Shown: positions 54,169 to 63,253, numbered from the stretch's first letter. The stretch: DNA of 64,000 nt from an uncultured Collinsella sp. (GCA_900541885.1 UQKW01000001.1:62001-126000), one strand, 5' to 3'. Numbers and translations: made by a program. The notes: a model not told the origin generated them from the sequence alone.

Positions 54169-54585
54169 ATGAACATCGATATCGTCCTTTTTGCAGGCCG
54201 CATCGTCCTGGTCGCCCTGCTCTATATCTTCCTATTCGCCGTCATGAAGACCGGCGTGGGACTTGTGCGCGGACAGCGCCGCGACTCGGCTATCTGGACG
54301 ATCGATGTGGACAAGGGTCCGCGCGGTATCCGCGGCATCCACGTTGACATGCTCGGCCCCGTCATCGTCGGTCGCTCGCCATCTTCGGACATCTGCATCA
54401 ACGAACCATTCGTCTCGGCCTCGCATGCGCGCTTTTCGCTGCAGGGCCCGGCGCTCATCATCGAGGACCTCAACTCGCTTAACGGCACGCTCGTCAACGG
54501 CCGCCAGCTGGTGGAGCCCGCGACGCTGCGCGAAGGCGACGAAGTCCAGATTGGCGACGTGGTCATGAAGGTGAACCGTCGATGA
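54169..54585 (+). CDS. fhaB: FhaB-like FHA-domain membrane protein
   Basis: This 138-residue protein has an N-terminal membrane helix (about 5-28) and a C-terminal FHA domain (VIVGRSPSSDICINEP, VSASHARFSL, EDLNSLNGTLVNGRQL). It is the usual partner of fhaA. GGGG lies 10 nt before the ATG. Its stop overlaps the phosphatase start (ATGA). Confidence 0.9.
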   Translation: MNIDIVLFAGRIVLVALLYIFLFAVMKTGVGLVRGQRRDSAIWTIDVDKGPRGIRGIHVDMLGPVIVGRSPSSDICINEPFVSASHARFSLQGPALIIEDLNSLNGTLVNGRQLVEPATLREGDEVQIGDVVMKVNRR

Positions 54586-56381
54586 TCGACGAGGAGAACA
54601 AGTCCGCAACTATGACCGAGGCACCGGCCGCCGCCACAGCTGCGCCGGCCCACGCCGCTCCAGCGGGCTCCGCACCCGTGGAACCCGAGGACACCGTGTT
54701 CTCCCTGCCTCTTTCGCATGTAACGCATGATATTTCGGATCTCGCCGATAACGAGGACGAAGAGGATGCCGTAGCGGCGCCCATCGGCGCACATGCTGCG
54801 GAACAGCCCACAGCGCCCGAAGCAACCCCGGCGCCGGCTCACTTTGCAGAGCCCGTCGCCGCGGCAATCAACGAGAGCGCTGCGGTGTTTGCGGCACCCG
54901 AGCCCGCCGCGCCGGCGTTTCCCATGGCCCCGGCATCCGAGGTTGCGCCCGCGTCTACGCCGGCGCCCGAGCCTATAGACGTCAGCCCGCAAGACGACGA
55001 GTCGACCGCCCGCGTGTCCGAGGAGCCCGACTCCCCGGACACCGGCGATTCCGAATCAAACGCCGTGACCGACACCGTCTCTCCCGGTGACACCGCCGAA
55101 ATCGACGTTGCCGCCGTTGAGGCCAAGCTCAAAGACCCCGGCTCGACCATGAGCTTTGAACCCCTGACCGAGGAGCGCATCGAGACCGACTCGACCTATG
55201 ATGCCGGCACCACCACGCAACTCATGTGGGGCGCCCGCTCCGACGTTGGCTGCGTGCGCCCGCACAATGAGGATTCCTACCTGGTGCAGTCGCCGCTCTT
55301 TTGCGTATGCGACGGCATGGGTGGTCACGCCGCCGGCGAGGTAGCCTCTTCCATCGCCGTCGAGACTATTGCCAAGACGGCCCCACAGTCCGCCGACGCA
55401 GCACGCCTGGCCGCAGCCGTCGAGGCAGCCAACGCCGCCGTAATCGAGGCGGCCCTGAACGGCCTGGGCAAGCCCGGCATGGGCTGCACAGCCACCTGCG
55501 CCTATATCGAAAACGACACGCTCGCCATCGCCCACGTGGGCGACTCGCGCGCCTACCTGCTCCACGAGGGCACGCTCATCCGCGTGACCCGCGACCACTC
55601 CTACGTGGAGGAGCTCGTGGACGCCGGCGAGATCACGGCAGACGAGGCTCGCGTCCACCCCAACCGTTCGGTCATCACCCGTGCGCTGGGCTCGGACCCC
55701 GCCATGTATGCCGACCACTTCACTCTGCATATCGAGGAAGGCGACCGCCTGATCCTGTGCTCCGACGGTCTTTCGAGCATGATTCCCGACAGCGATATCG
55801 AGAACATCGCCACGCAGTCCTCAACCGCGCAAATCTGCGTCGACAACCTAGTGGACGCGGCGCTTGCCGCCGGCGGCCACGACAACGTGACCGTAGTAGT
55901 CGTTGACCTGGTTGACGATGGCGTTATGCGCGAGGCGCAACGCGTGCGTCGCCGCAACATTACCATCGCCGCCATCCTGGCCCTCGTCTTTGTGCTGGCA
56001 GCTGGCATCTGGGCCTACACGGGTGTCACCGGCTCGTACTACCTGGGTACCCACCAGGGCAATGTCGCCGTCTGGCGCGGCCTGCCCGGCAAGCCGCTCG
56101 GACTCAAGCTCCACTGGCTCGAGAGCGAAACCAGCATCAAGCTGTCCGACCTGCCCGAAGACACGCAAAACCGCCTGAAGGCAGGCATTCCGCAAACGAG
56201 TGTCGACGATGCGCAGGACACCATTTCCAAGTACCGCCATCAGATTGACGAGGAGCAGACCCGTCAGGTGATTGACGCGCAAACGATTCGCGACAACACC
56301 AATCAGGGATCGACCTCCGAATCAGATTCCGAGAAAACCGCCGAACAGTCCGCCGAGGCCGAAGCCTCCGATAAGAATTAG
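54582..56381 (+). CDS. pstP: PP2C-family Ser/Thr phosphatase (PstP-like) with long N-terminal extension
   Basis: The protein has 599 residues. It opens with an acidic, Ala/Pro/Glu-rich extension of about 205 residues not found in typical PstP proteins. The PP2C domain follows (about 210-450): RSDVGCVRPHNEDSYLV, VCDGMGGHAAGE (metal ligands), AHVGDSRAYLL, LILCSDGLSSMI and GGHDNVTVVVVD. One membrane helix (about 465-485) and an exported tail end it. It should reverse phosphorylation by the kinases here. Confidence 0.93.
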   Translation: MIDEENKSATMTEAPAAATAAPAHAAPAGSAPVEPEDTVFSLPLSHVTHDISDLADNEDEEDAVAAPIGAHAAEQPTAPEATPAPAHFAEPVAAAINESAAVFAAPEPAAPAFPMAPASEVAPASTPAPEPIDVSPQDDESTARVSEEPDSPDTGDSESNAVTDTVSPGDTAEIDVAAVEAKLKDPGSTMSFEPLTEERIETDSTYDAGTTTQLMWGARSDVGCVRPHNEDSYLVQSPLFCVCDGMGGHAAGEVASSIAVETIAKTAPQSADAARLAAAVEAANAAVIEAALNGLGKPGMGCTATCAYIENDTLAIAHVGDSRAYLLHEGTLIRVTRDHSYVEELVDAGEITADEARVHPNRSVITRALGSDPAMYADHFTLHIEEGDRLILCSDGLSSMIPDSDIENIATQSSTAQICVDNLVDAALAAGGHDNVTVVVVDLVDDGVMREAQRVRRRNITIAAILALVFVLAAGIWAYTGVTGSYYLGTHQGNVAVWRGLPGKPLGLKLHWLESETSIKLSDLPEDTQNRLKAGIPQTSVDDAQDTISKYRHQIDEEQTRQVIDAQTIRDNTNQGSTSESDSEKTAEQSAEAEASDKN

Positions 56382-56397
56382 AAAGGGAGTGCCGCTT

Positions 56398-59268
56398 ATG
56401 AGTCGCCGCAACACCGAGCTGCTCTTGCTCATCGCCTCGGCGTTCCCCGTCATCCTGCTGTATGCGATGTACGTCCTCACCGCGGGCGCTGCCATCTCCT
56501 TTGAGACGCTCGCCGTACCGATCGGCCTCTTTGCCGCCTTTGCCGCGGCCCACATTGCCGTGCGCATCTTGGCGCCCGGTGCCGACCCCGCCATCCTGCC
56601 CATCGTATTTATACTTTCGGGCATCGGCATCACGTTCGTGACGCGTCTCGCCCCCGCTCTCGCCATCTCACAGCTCATCATCCTGTTTGTCTCGGTGGCG
56701 CTCATGGTGGGAACGCTTGCACTAGTCAAAAACCTCGACGTGGTCATGCGCTACAAGTACACCTTTGGCATCATCGGCATCATTCTGCTGATGCTGCCTA
56801 TCTTTATCGGCACCACGATCTCGGGCTCCAAGCTGTGGATTCGCATCGCGGGCTTTACCATCCAGCCCGGCGAGTTCGCCAAGGTCTTTATCGTCCTGTT
56901 CCTGGCCGGCTACCTGGCCGAGAACCGCGAGCTGCTCTCCATCTCCAACCGCAAAATCCTGGGCTTTAAAATCCCTCGCCTGCGACTGCTGCTGCCGCTG
57001 TTTGCCGTATGGGGCGTGTGCCTGCTCGTCGTCGTCTTCGAACGCGACCTGGGTTCGGCCGTGCTGTTCTACACCATCTTCTTGCTGATGCTCTACGTTG
57101 CCACGGGGCGCTTTTCGTATGTCGTTATCGGCCTTGCGCTCTTAGCTGTCGGAGCCGTGGGCGCCTACAAGTTCCTGTCGCACGTTCAGGTGCGTTTCCA
57201 GGTTTGGGTCGATCCGTTTAAGGACGCCCAGGGCCAGGGCTACCAGATCGTCCAGTCGCTCTTCTCGCTTGCCGATGGCGGCCTGGTCGGTGTTGGCATC
57301 GGCAACGGCATGGCCAACAACATCCCTGTCGTCGAGTCCGACTTTATCTTCTCGGCCATTGGCGAGGAGATGGGCCTTTTGGGCGGCGGCGCCGTGCTCA
57401 TCCTGTTTATGCTCTTTGCCGTGCGTGGCCTCACCACAGCTGCCCGCGCTAAATCCGACCTCGCCGCCTTTAGCGCCACCGGTCTTACGGCAGCCATCAG
57501 CTTCCAGGCCTTCTTGATCGTGGGCGGCGTCACCCGCCTGATCCCGCTGACCGGCGTCACTCTGCCCTTTATGAGCCAGGGCGGCTCCTCGCTGCTGGCA
57601 AGCTTTATCATCGTCGCGCTCCTGCTGCGCGCCGGTGACGAGGCGACCGGACGCGAGGCCGAGCTTACCGGCACCGGCACCATGGCCGCCATCACCGATG
57701 ATCAGGTCGCATCGGCCGCCGCCCCGACGGGCACGCGCTTTGCCACCTCGTCTTCCTACGGCAGCGGCAGCCATTCCGTCGGCTCGCGCATGCGTCGTCG
57801 CCTGCTCGACACGCCTGAATCCGGTGTGCTCGGCCGCGTGGCGCTCGCCAACCGTCTAACCCGCGCGGTGCTCGCCTTTACGGCGCTGTTCGCCATCCTT
57901 ATCGGCAACCTCACCTATGTCCAGGTCATCAAGGCCAAGGACTATCAGGACATGCCGACCAACAACCACACCATCGCCCGCTCCAAGTACATCCAGCGCG
58001 GCTCCATCATCACGTCCGACGGCGTGACGCTGGCCGAGTCGCTGCAGCAGGAGGACGGCACCTACGTACGCTCCTACCCCAACGGTAACCTGGCAGCGCA
58101 CGTGGTTGGCTACGTGAGTCAGCAGTATGGCACCACCGCCATCGAGAGCGTCATGAACGACACGCTCACCGGTTCTAAGGACTACTCCAGCTGGAACAAC
58201 GCCATCGCGTCGCTCGCGGGCCAGACCCAGCCGGGCAACACCGCCAAGCTCACCATCGACTCGCGCATCCAGACGGCGGCCGAGCAGGCACTCAAGGGCT
58301 TTAAGGGCGCTGTAGTGGTCATCGACCCGCGTACCGGCGCGGTGCTCGCATGTGCCAGCTCGCCCACCTATGACAACACCAACATCGATGCCCTGCTGCA
58401 GACGGGCGGCGGCGAGGACGGCTCCATGTACAATCGCGCCATGGACGCGCTGTACACGCCGGGCTCAACGTTTAAGGTCGTTACGCTTTCCGCGGCACTC
58501 GAGACCGGCACCGCCAGCCTTACCAGCACCTACCAGGCGCCCGGCTCCATGGACATCGGCAACGCACCGGTCACCAACTATGCCAACGAGAGCTACGGCA
58601 CCATCAGCCTGCAGCAGGCCTTTGCCGTGTCCTCCAACGTCGTCTTTGGCCAGGTGGCAAACGAAGTTGGCGCAAACACGCTCGTGCAGTTTGCCAACGC
58701 CTTTGGCTACGGCCAAAAGCTCGGCCAGGACCTGACCTCCACGGCCTCCATCATGGCCGATCCGTCGCTCATGACCGAGTGGGAGACCGCCTGGGCAGGT
58801 GCCGGCCAGCCCGTCGGCATGGACCACACGCCCGGCCCGCAGACCACGGTCATGCAAAATGCCGTGATCGCCGCGGCCATCGCCAACAGCGGTGTGGTCA
58901 TGGACCCGTACTTTGTAGCCCAGGTACTCGCCCCGGACGGAACCGTGGTCAAGACCACGCAGTCCCGCTCGCTTGGTCAGGCCGTCAGCTCCGCCACGGC
59001 CGACCAGGTCAAGCAGGCCATGCTTGCCGTCGTCCAGTCCGGCACCGGCACCGATGCCCAGATCCCCGGCGTCAAGGTCGCCGGCAAGACCGGCTCGGCC
59101 GAGACCGGCGGCACCAACGTCAACTCGATGTTTGTTGGCTTTGCACCTTACGATTCACCCACGGTCGCCATCTCGGTGGCCTTGGAGGATTTCGACAAGC
59201 ATGACGTCGAGGCCGCCAAGATTGCCGGTATCGTCCTGACCGCGGCGCTTGCCGCACAGGGAGCGTGA
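56398..59268 (+). CDS. RodA/FtsW (SEDS) glycosyltransferase fused to a class B penicillin-binding protein
   Basis: This 956-residue single chain makes both glycan strands and cross-links. Residues about 1-400 are a SEDS polymerase with about ten helices: GFTIQPGEFAKVFIVLFLA, FERDLGSA, VWVDPFKDAQGQGYQIVQS, NIPVVESDFIFSAIGEE and PFMSQGGSS. A linker (about 410-475) leads to a single membrane helix (about 485-510) and the transpeptidase. The active site is S690 in GSTFKVV, with SSN at 745-747 and KTG at 897-899. Separate rodA and pbpA genes occupy this place in other Actinobacteria. No stop or frameshift lies between the halves. GGGAG lies 8 nt before the ATG. Confidence 0.93.
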   Translation: MSRRNTELLLLIASAFPVILLYAMYVLTAGAAISFETLAVPIGLFAAFAAAHIAVRILAPGADPAILPIVFILSGIGITFVTRLAPALAISQLIILFVSVALMVGTLALVKNLDVVMRYKYTFGIIGIILLMLPIFIGTTISGSKLWIRIAGFTIQPGEFAKVFIVLFLAGYLAENRELLSISNRKILGFKIPRLRLLLPLFAVWGVCLLVVVFERDLGSAVLFYTIFLLMLYVATGRFSYVVIGLALLAVGAVGAYKFLSHVQVRFQVWVDPFKDAQGQGYQIVQSLFSLADGGLVGVGIGNGMANNIPVVESDFIFSAIGEEMGLLGGGAVLILFMLFAVRGLTTAARAKSDLAAFSATGLTAAISFQAFLIVGGVTRLIPLTGVTLPFMSQGGSSLLASFIIVALLLRAGDEATGREAELTGTGTMAAITDDQVASAAAPTGTRFATSSSYGSGSHSVGSRMRRRLLDTPESGVLGRVALANRLTRAVLAFTALFAILIGNLTYVQVIKAKDYQDMPTNNHTIARSKYIQRGSIITSDGVTLAESLQQEDGTYVRSYPNGNLAAHVVGYVSQQYGTTAIESVMNDTLTGSKDYSSWNNAIASLAGQTQPGNTAKLTIDSRIQTAAEQALKGFKGAVVVIDPRTGAVLACASSPTYDNTNIDALLQTGGGEDGSMYNRAMDALYTPGSTFKVVTLSAALETGTASLTSTYQAPGSMDIGNAPVTNYANESYGTISLQQAFAVSSNVVFGQVANEVGANTLVQFANAFGYGQKLGQDLTSTASIMADPSLMTEWETAWAGAGQPVGMDHTPGPQTTVMQNAVIAAAIANSGVVMDPYFVAQVLAPDGTVVKTTQSRSLGQAVSSATADQVKQAMLAVVQSGTGTDAQIPGVKVAGKTGSAETGGTNVNSMFVGFAPYDSPTVAISVALEDFDKHDVEAAKIAGIVLTAALAAQGA

Positions 59269-59400
59269 TGCCCATGATCGAATCGGACACCCGAGGCGCG
59301 CCGCGGCCGAAGAGTTAGCGGCAACGCGCCACACGGCCCCAGCGGCCACATCGTAGGTACTACACACATCGTTGAGCGAATAGTTATGTTAGGAGCAGGA

Positions 59401-61362
59401 ATGGAACAGAGGGTCCTCGGGGGAAGATACCTCCTCAAGGATAAGGTGGGAACAGGCGGCATGGCGACCGTCTACCGTGCACAGGACCAGGTCCTCGACC
59501 GCACGGTTGCCGTCAAGATCATGCTGCCGCAGTATGCTGGCGACGCAACCTTCGCCGCACGCTTTAAGCAGGAGGCCCAGGCAGCAGCCGGTCTCTCCTC
59601 CCCCTATATCGTGGGCGTCTACGATTGGGGCAAGGACGGCGACACCTATTACATCGTCATGGAGTACCTGCGCGGCACCGACCTTAAGAGCGGCATCAAG
59701 AGCCACGGCGCCCTCGACCCCAAGAAGGTCGCCCAGATCGGCTCGCAGATCAGCTCCGCGCTTTCGGTCGCCCACAAGCACGAGATCATCCACCGCGACA
59801 TTAAGCCGCAGAACATCATGGTGCTGCCCGACGGCAACATCAAGGTGATGGACTTTGGCATCGCGCGCGCCAAGAACAGCCACCTCACGCAAGACAACAA
59901 CGTGCTGGGAACCGCCCACTACGTCAGCCCCGAGCAGACCCGCGGTCAGGACCTCGGCCCCACCTCGGATATCTACTCGCTGGGCGTCGTGATGTACGAG
60001 TGCGCCACCGGCCGCGTTCCCTTTGACGGTGACGACGCCATCTCGGTCGCACTCAAGCAAGTCAACGAGCTGCCTATTCCGCCGAGCCAGATCAACTCCG
60101 GTGTCGACGCCGACCTTGAGCGCATCATCCTCAAGTGCATGGAGAAGGACCCGGCAAACCGCTTCCAGACCGCCGACGAGCTGCGTCAGGTGCTCAACAG
60201 CTACCTGTCGGGCCGTGCCGTCAACGTCTCGGAGCCCACGCGCATCATCGGTGCCCCCGGTGAGCTGGGCGCCACCAAGACTCGCGAGCTTTCCGATCAG
60301 ACGCGCGCCATGGTGCGTCCCGTCTCGGGCGTGAGCGGCCAAAATACCGCCCGCAGCTCGGTTTCGGGCTCCACCGGCTCCTACGAGGTCGAAAAGCCCA
60401 AATCCAACAAGAACAAAATCATCGCCGCCGTGGTGGCAGCGGTTGCCGTCATCGGCATCGTGGTGGCTTTTGCCACGGGACTCTTTGGCGGCGAGCAGGT
60501 CACCGTGCCCGATGTGCTGGGCAAGGACCAGCAGACTGCCGTCGAGCTGATCAAGGAAGCCGGCCTCGAGGTCGGCACCATCGACCAAAGCTACAACGAC
60601 GATGTCGACGAGGGCAAGGTCGCCGAGCAGACGCCCAACGGCAACACCAAGAAGGCCAAGGGCACCAAGGTGAACCTGGTAATCTCCAAGGGCCCCAAGC
60701 CCTCCGAGAAGGTTGAGGTTCCCCGGCTTGTCGGCCTGACCAAGGACCAGGCAGAAGCAGCGCTGGCAAGCGTTGGCCTGAAGGGCAACGCCTCCGAGGA
60801 GGCCAACGAGGCCGATGAGGGCCAGGTCTTTGAGCAGGGCACCGAAGCCGGCAAGGAAGTCGCGAAGGGCACGACCATCTCGTACAAGGTCTCGAGCGGC
60901 CCGGATACCACGTCCGTCCCCGACCTGACCGACATGACCGAGGCCCAAGCACGCAACGCCCTCGATATGGCAGGCTTTGGCGTCGACGTGAGCTACCAGG
61001 AGAACGACTCGGTTACCGAGGGCACCGTGATCAGCTGGAACCCCAGCGGCAAGCAGAAGCCCGGCGCCACGATTACCGTCGTCATTGCCAAGAAGTCCGG
61101 CAAGGCCACCGTCCCGGGCAACCTGTACGGCAAGAGCATCTCCGCCGCCGTCACCGCGCTCAACAACGCCGGTTTCTATAACATCGGTTTCTGTGACCAG
61201 AACGGCAATCCCGTAAGCGGTAACGAGGATGCCACCGTTACGGGCGTCTCCCCCACCGGCAAGCAGTCCACCGACAGCACGATCACGCTAACAGTCGCAC
61301 TTTCTGGCTCGGGCTCTGGCTCTGGCTCGGGCACGGGTGACGATTCCGGTACGACCAACTAG
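59401..61362 (+). CDS. pknB: PASTA-domain Ser/Thr protein kinase PknB
   Basis: This 653-residue kinase has a cytoplasmic domain (about 8-275): VGTGGMATVYRAQD, VAVKIML, IIHRDIKPQNIMV, VMDFGIARA and GTAHYVSPEQTRGQ. A juxtamembrane segment is rich in Thr and Ser, one membrane helix follows (about 338-360), and then four PASTA repeats (starting VTVPDVLG, VEVPRLVG, TSVPDLTD and ATVPGNLY) that sense peptidoglycan fragments. A Gly/Ser-rich tail ends it. The ATG at 59401 has AGGAG 5 nt upstream; the ATG at 59386 overlaps that site. It ends the cluster. Confidence 0.96.
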   Translation: MEQRVLGGRYLLKDKVGTGGMATVYRAQDQVLDRTVAVKIMLPQYAGDATFAARFKQEAQAAAGLSSPYIVGVYDWGKDGDTYYIVMEYLRGTDLKSGIKSHGALDPKKVAQIGSQISSALSVAHKHEIIHRDIKPQNIMVLPDGNIKVMDFGIARAKNSHLTQDNNVLGTAHYVSPEQTRGQDLGPTSDIYSLGVVMYECATGRVPFDGDDAISVALKQVNELPIPPSQINSGVDADLERIILKCMEKDPANRFQTADELRQVLNSYLSGRAVNVSEPTRIIGAPGELGATKTRELSDQTRAMVRPVSGVSGQNTARSSVSGSTGSYEVEKPKSNKNKIIAAVVAAVAVIGIVVAFATGLFGGEQVTVPDVLGKDQQTAVELIKEAGLEVGTIDQSYNDDVDEGKVAEQTPNGNTKKAKGTKVNLVISKGPKPSEKVEVPRLVGLTKDQAEAALASVGLKGNASEEANEADEGQVFEQGTEAGKEVAKGTTISYKVSSGPDTTSVPDLTDMTEAQARNALDMAGFGVDVSYQENDSVTEGTVISWNPSGKQKPGATITVVIAKKSGKATVPGNLYGKSISAAVTALNNAGFYNIGFCDQNGNPVSGNEDATVTGVSPTGKQSTDSTITLTVALSGSGSGSGSGTGDDSGTTN

Positions 61363-61414
61363 TCGCCACCCCACCGCCCATCACGGCTCTCGCCGCAAAC
61401 ATATTCGCTCACAG

Positions 61415-61452
61415 GCGCCCGCTTGCTCCCCCAGCAAGCGGGCGCTTTCTTT
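61415..61452 (+). terminator. Terminator of the pknB cluster
   Basis: A 13-bp perfect stem GCGCCCGCTTGCT/AGCAAGCGGGCGC has a 5-nt loop and is followed by TTTCTTTAT. Confidence 0.92.
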
Positions 61453-61492
61453 ATCTGAAGCAGCGAATACTACGGCATGCCTTAAACCAAAA

Positions 61493-61521
61493 GAGCCCGG
61501 CACCGTAACGGTACCGGGCTC
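61493..61521 (-). terminator. tRNA-type terminator after displaced tRNA 3' end 1
   Basis: GAGCCCGGTACC pairs with GGTGCCGGGCTC with one mismatch; TTTTGG follows on the minus strand. It starts about 10 nt after the tRNA-like CCA end at 61532. Confidence 0.75.
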
Positions 61522-61531
61522 GATATTCCTC

Positions 61532-61554
61532 TGGTGCCCCCGGCCGGATTCGAA
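61532..61554 (-). pseudogene. tRNA 3'-end fragment 1
   Basis: The minus strand reads TTCGAATCCGG then CCGGGGGCACCA, the T-loop to CCA end of a tRNA. Sequence before the T-loop does not continue the tRNA. It keeps its own terminator and is probably left by an old integration. Confidence 0.6.
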
Positions 61555-61581
61555 AACTCCCCCCGCGGGGAAATTGGTGAC

Positions 61582-61607
61582 GCGGGTGTCGACGGTCCGA
61601 ATCCGCC
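61582..61607 (+). pseudogene. Inverted partial copy of the tRNA-Arg variable/T-arm region
   Basis: 26 bases match fragment 2 (61682-61699 region) in opposite orientation with one change (C for T in the T-loop). It lies between the two fragments and suggests repeated recombination at this site. Confidence 0.5.
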
Positions 61608-61628
61608 GACAGCTCCCACAAACCAGAA

Positions 61629-61652
61629 ACGGCGCCGCTCTCGCGACGCCGT
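61629..61652 (-). terminator. Terminator after displaced tRNA 3' end 2
   Basis: ACGGCG and CGCCGT form a stem, followed by TTTCTGG on the minus strand, just beyond the CCA end at 61663. Confidence 0.65.
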
Positions 61653-61662
61653 CATAATCTTC

Positions 61663-61706
61663 TGGTGCCCCCGGGCGGATTCGAACCGTCGACACCCGCT
61701 TTAGGA
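61663..61706 (-). pseudogene. tRNA-Arg 3'-half fragment 2 / attachment site
   Basis: On the minus strand, from the anticodon loop (CCTAAA) through variable loop, T-arm (GACGG-TTCGAAT-CCGCC), acceptor 3' strand CGGGGGC and ACCA, it matches a tRNA-Arg(CCT). No 5' half lies upstream; unrelated AT-rich DNA follows. This is what remains when an element integrates into a tRNA 3' end. The restored full tRNA should lie at the other end of the element, outside the window. Confidence 0.7.
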
Positions 61707-61899
61707 GATATGATTTAATGCTCCCCCCTACCATTCATCAAACATCATTGAACACCATATAACCGCAGATAAACACAGCAGTTTGTGTGTTTTGCCTCTG
61801 ATAGCTGCGACTACGCTTTTACAAACATATTACTAACGGCTTTAGCTAAACTGCACTCAATGAATTGTTGAAAACTCATCAATGAAACGGAGTGCAAAG

Positions 61900-63147
61900 A
61901 TGTCAGAACAACCACTCATTAGCGGAAGAGGCACGTGTTGGAAAGACAAGAGGTCGCCTAACACCTATCGCTATTATTTTTCACTTGGAATCAAGGACCC
62001 TAAGACGGGACGCTACAAACGATCCCCAACTTATACGGTTCACTGCAAGACTAAAACAGAGGCAAAGGCTGCAATGCAGGCCAAGCTGGCAGAAATCAAC
62101 TCTTCTGGCACGGTCTCTAAAACTAAAAAGCCAACTCTGCTTGCATCCTACTGCTGGGCCTTTCATGAAAATAGGGACACCGAGCTTGCGCCAACGAGCT
62201 ATGAAAGAGAAGCATACGATTGCAGGCATATCGAAGACCTATTCGGTGCGTTTCAGACAATTGAGGGGCTGACTCCCGATCTAATCGAAGAAACATATGC
62301 CGAAGCTCGTCGCACGGGAAAATACAAGCCATCGGAGCTTGTGCGGATCAACGCGAAGTTGCGTCAAATTCTCTCGAATGCAGTCGCGAAGCGAATAATT
62401 GACCGAAACCCCTGCGCTACCGTTCACGTTCGCAGACCACGCAACAAAAGAGAATCACTGACAATCGACCAGGTAGCTACCCTATGCACACATCTTCAAC
62501 ACATTAAGCTCACCGCCGAAGCTGTTGGTACGCTAGTACTAGTGTATACGGGTATGCGGAAAGGCGAGATGTTGGGCCTCGAATGGCGCGATTGGGACCC
62601 TGCCAATAAAACCTTGAAAATTGACAGGCAGTACACCAACGACCATGAACTGAGGGCACCCAAGTCACAAGAAAGCCAACGCAAAATCCCCGTTGGAGAA
62701 ACCTTGGCCGAACGTCTTCAATCATGGTCAGCCATACAAAAAGAGCTCCTGGCCTCTCTGGGGCTGTCCCAGACTGGCAGAACTCCCATCATTAGCGATA
62801 TTGCCGTCGAGCAAGGGGTCCCTACTGTCTGTCACATGAAAAACTACATCTTCAACCATTGGTTTCGCGATTTCGCAGTTAGCTGCAATCTTGGAATCTA
62901 TGAGCCGAACAATTCGACTGGCGGAAAGCTATATAAGGGCATCTGCCCGCATCAGCTCAGGCATTGTGTAAGCACTTTTATGCTGGCGAACGGATCGGAC
63001 GTTAGAAGCGTGCAAGGTATTCTTGGCCACGCGGACCCCAATATCACGCTCAAAACGTATACAAGCCTCGTTCAACAATCAGAAATAAAAGCAGTTAAAG
63101 GCTACGAAGCCTTCATCAACGCCTATATACAGAGAAGCGAGAAATAG
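61900..63147 (+). CDS. int: Tyrosine recombinase/integrase
   Basis: The protein has 415 residues. An N-terminal AP2-like arm-binding domain (YRYYFSLGIKDPKTGRYKR) and a core-binding SAM-like domain (about 75-170) precede the catalytic domain. The first arginine is in YTGMRKGEMLGLEW, the HxxR box in HQLRHCVSTFM, LGHADPNITLKTY carries the second histidine, and the tyrosine nucleophile is in TYTSLV. All catalytic residues are present, so it should be active. The ATG at 61900 has GGAG 7 nt upstream; the in-frame ATG at 61882 overlaps it. Confidence 0.93.
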   Translation: MSEQPLISGRGTCWKDKRSPNTYRYYFSLGIKDPKTGRYKRSPTYTVHCKTKTEAKAAMQAKLAEINSSGTVSKTKKPTLLASYCWAFHENRDTELAPTSYEREAYDCRHIEDLFGAFQTIEGLTPDLIEETYAEARRTGKYKPSELVRINAKLRQILSNAVAKRIIDRNPCATVHVRRPRNKRESLTIDQVATLCTHLQHIKLTAEAVGTLVLVYTGMRKGEMLGLEWRDWDPANKTLKIDRQYTNDHELRAPKSQESQRKIPVGETLAERLQSWSAIQKELLASLGLSQTGRTPIISDIAVEQGVPTVCHMKNYIFNHWFRDFAVSCNLGIYEPNNSTGGKLYKGICPHQLRHCVSTFMLANGSDVRSVQGILGHADPNITLKTYTSLVQQSEIKAVKGYEAFINAYIQRSEK

Positions 63148-63224
63148 CATGTTTTTCATTCATCGTTTCATCAATAATATTACGGTACTATGCTACTATT
63201 TCCGCAGGTAGATGCTTTATTTGA

Positions 63225-63253
63225 TTGACATCTATTGAGTTTTAATACATGCT
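63225..63253 (+). promoter_or_regulatory. Promoter of the excisionase-like operon
   Basis: A consensus -35 TTGACA (63225-63230), a 17-nt spacer and a weaker -10 CATGCT (63248-63253) lie here. The leader that follows carries a hairpin (GTGCTT...AAGCAC inside GGCCCCCC...GGGAGGGCC, 63293-63345). Confidence 0.5.

Noticed and set aside
59389..60948. A 519-codon minus-strand open frame opposite pknB
   Set aside because: Antisense shadow; the kinase and PASTA repeats on the plus strand are unambiguous.
61532..61706. Functional tRNA genes in this stretch
   Set aside because: Only 3' parts are present; no 5' acceptor strand GCCCCCG or D-arm lies upstream on the minus strand.
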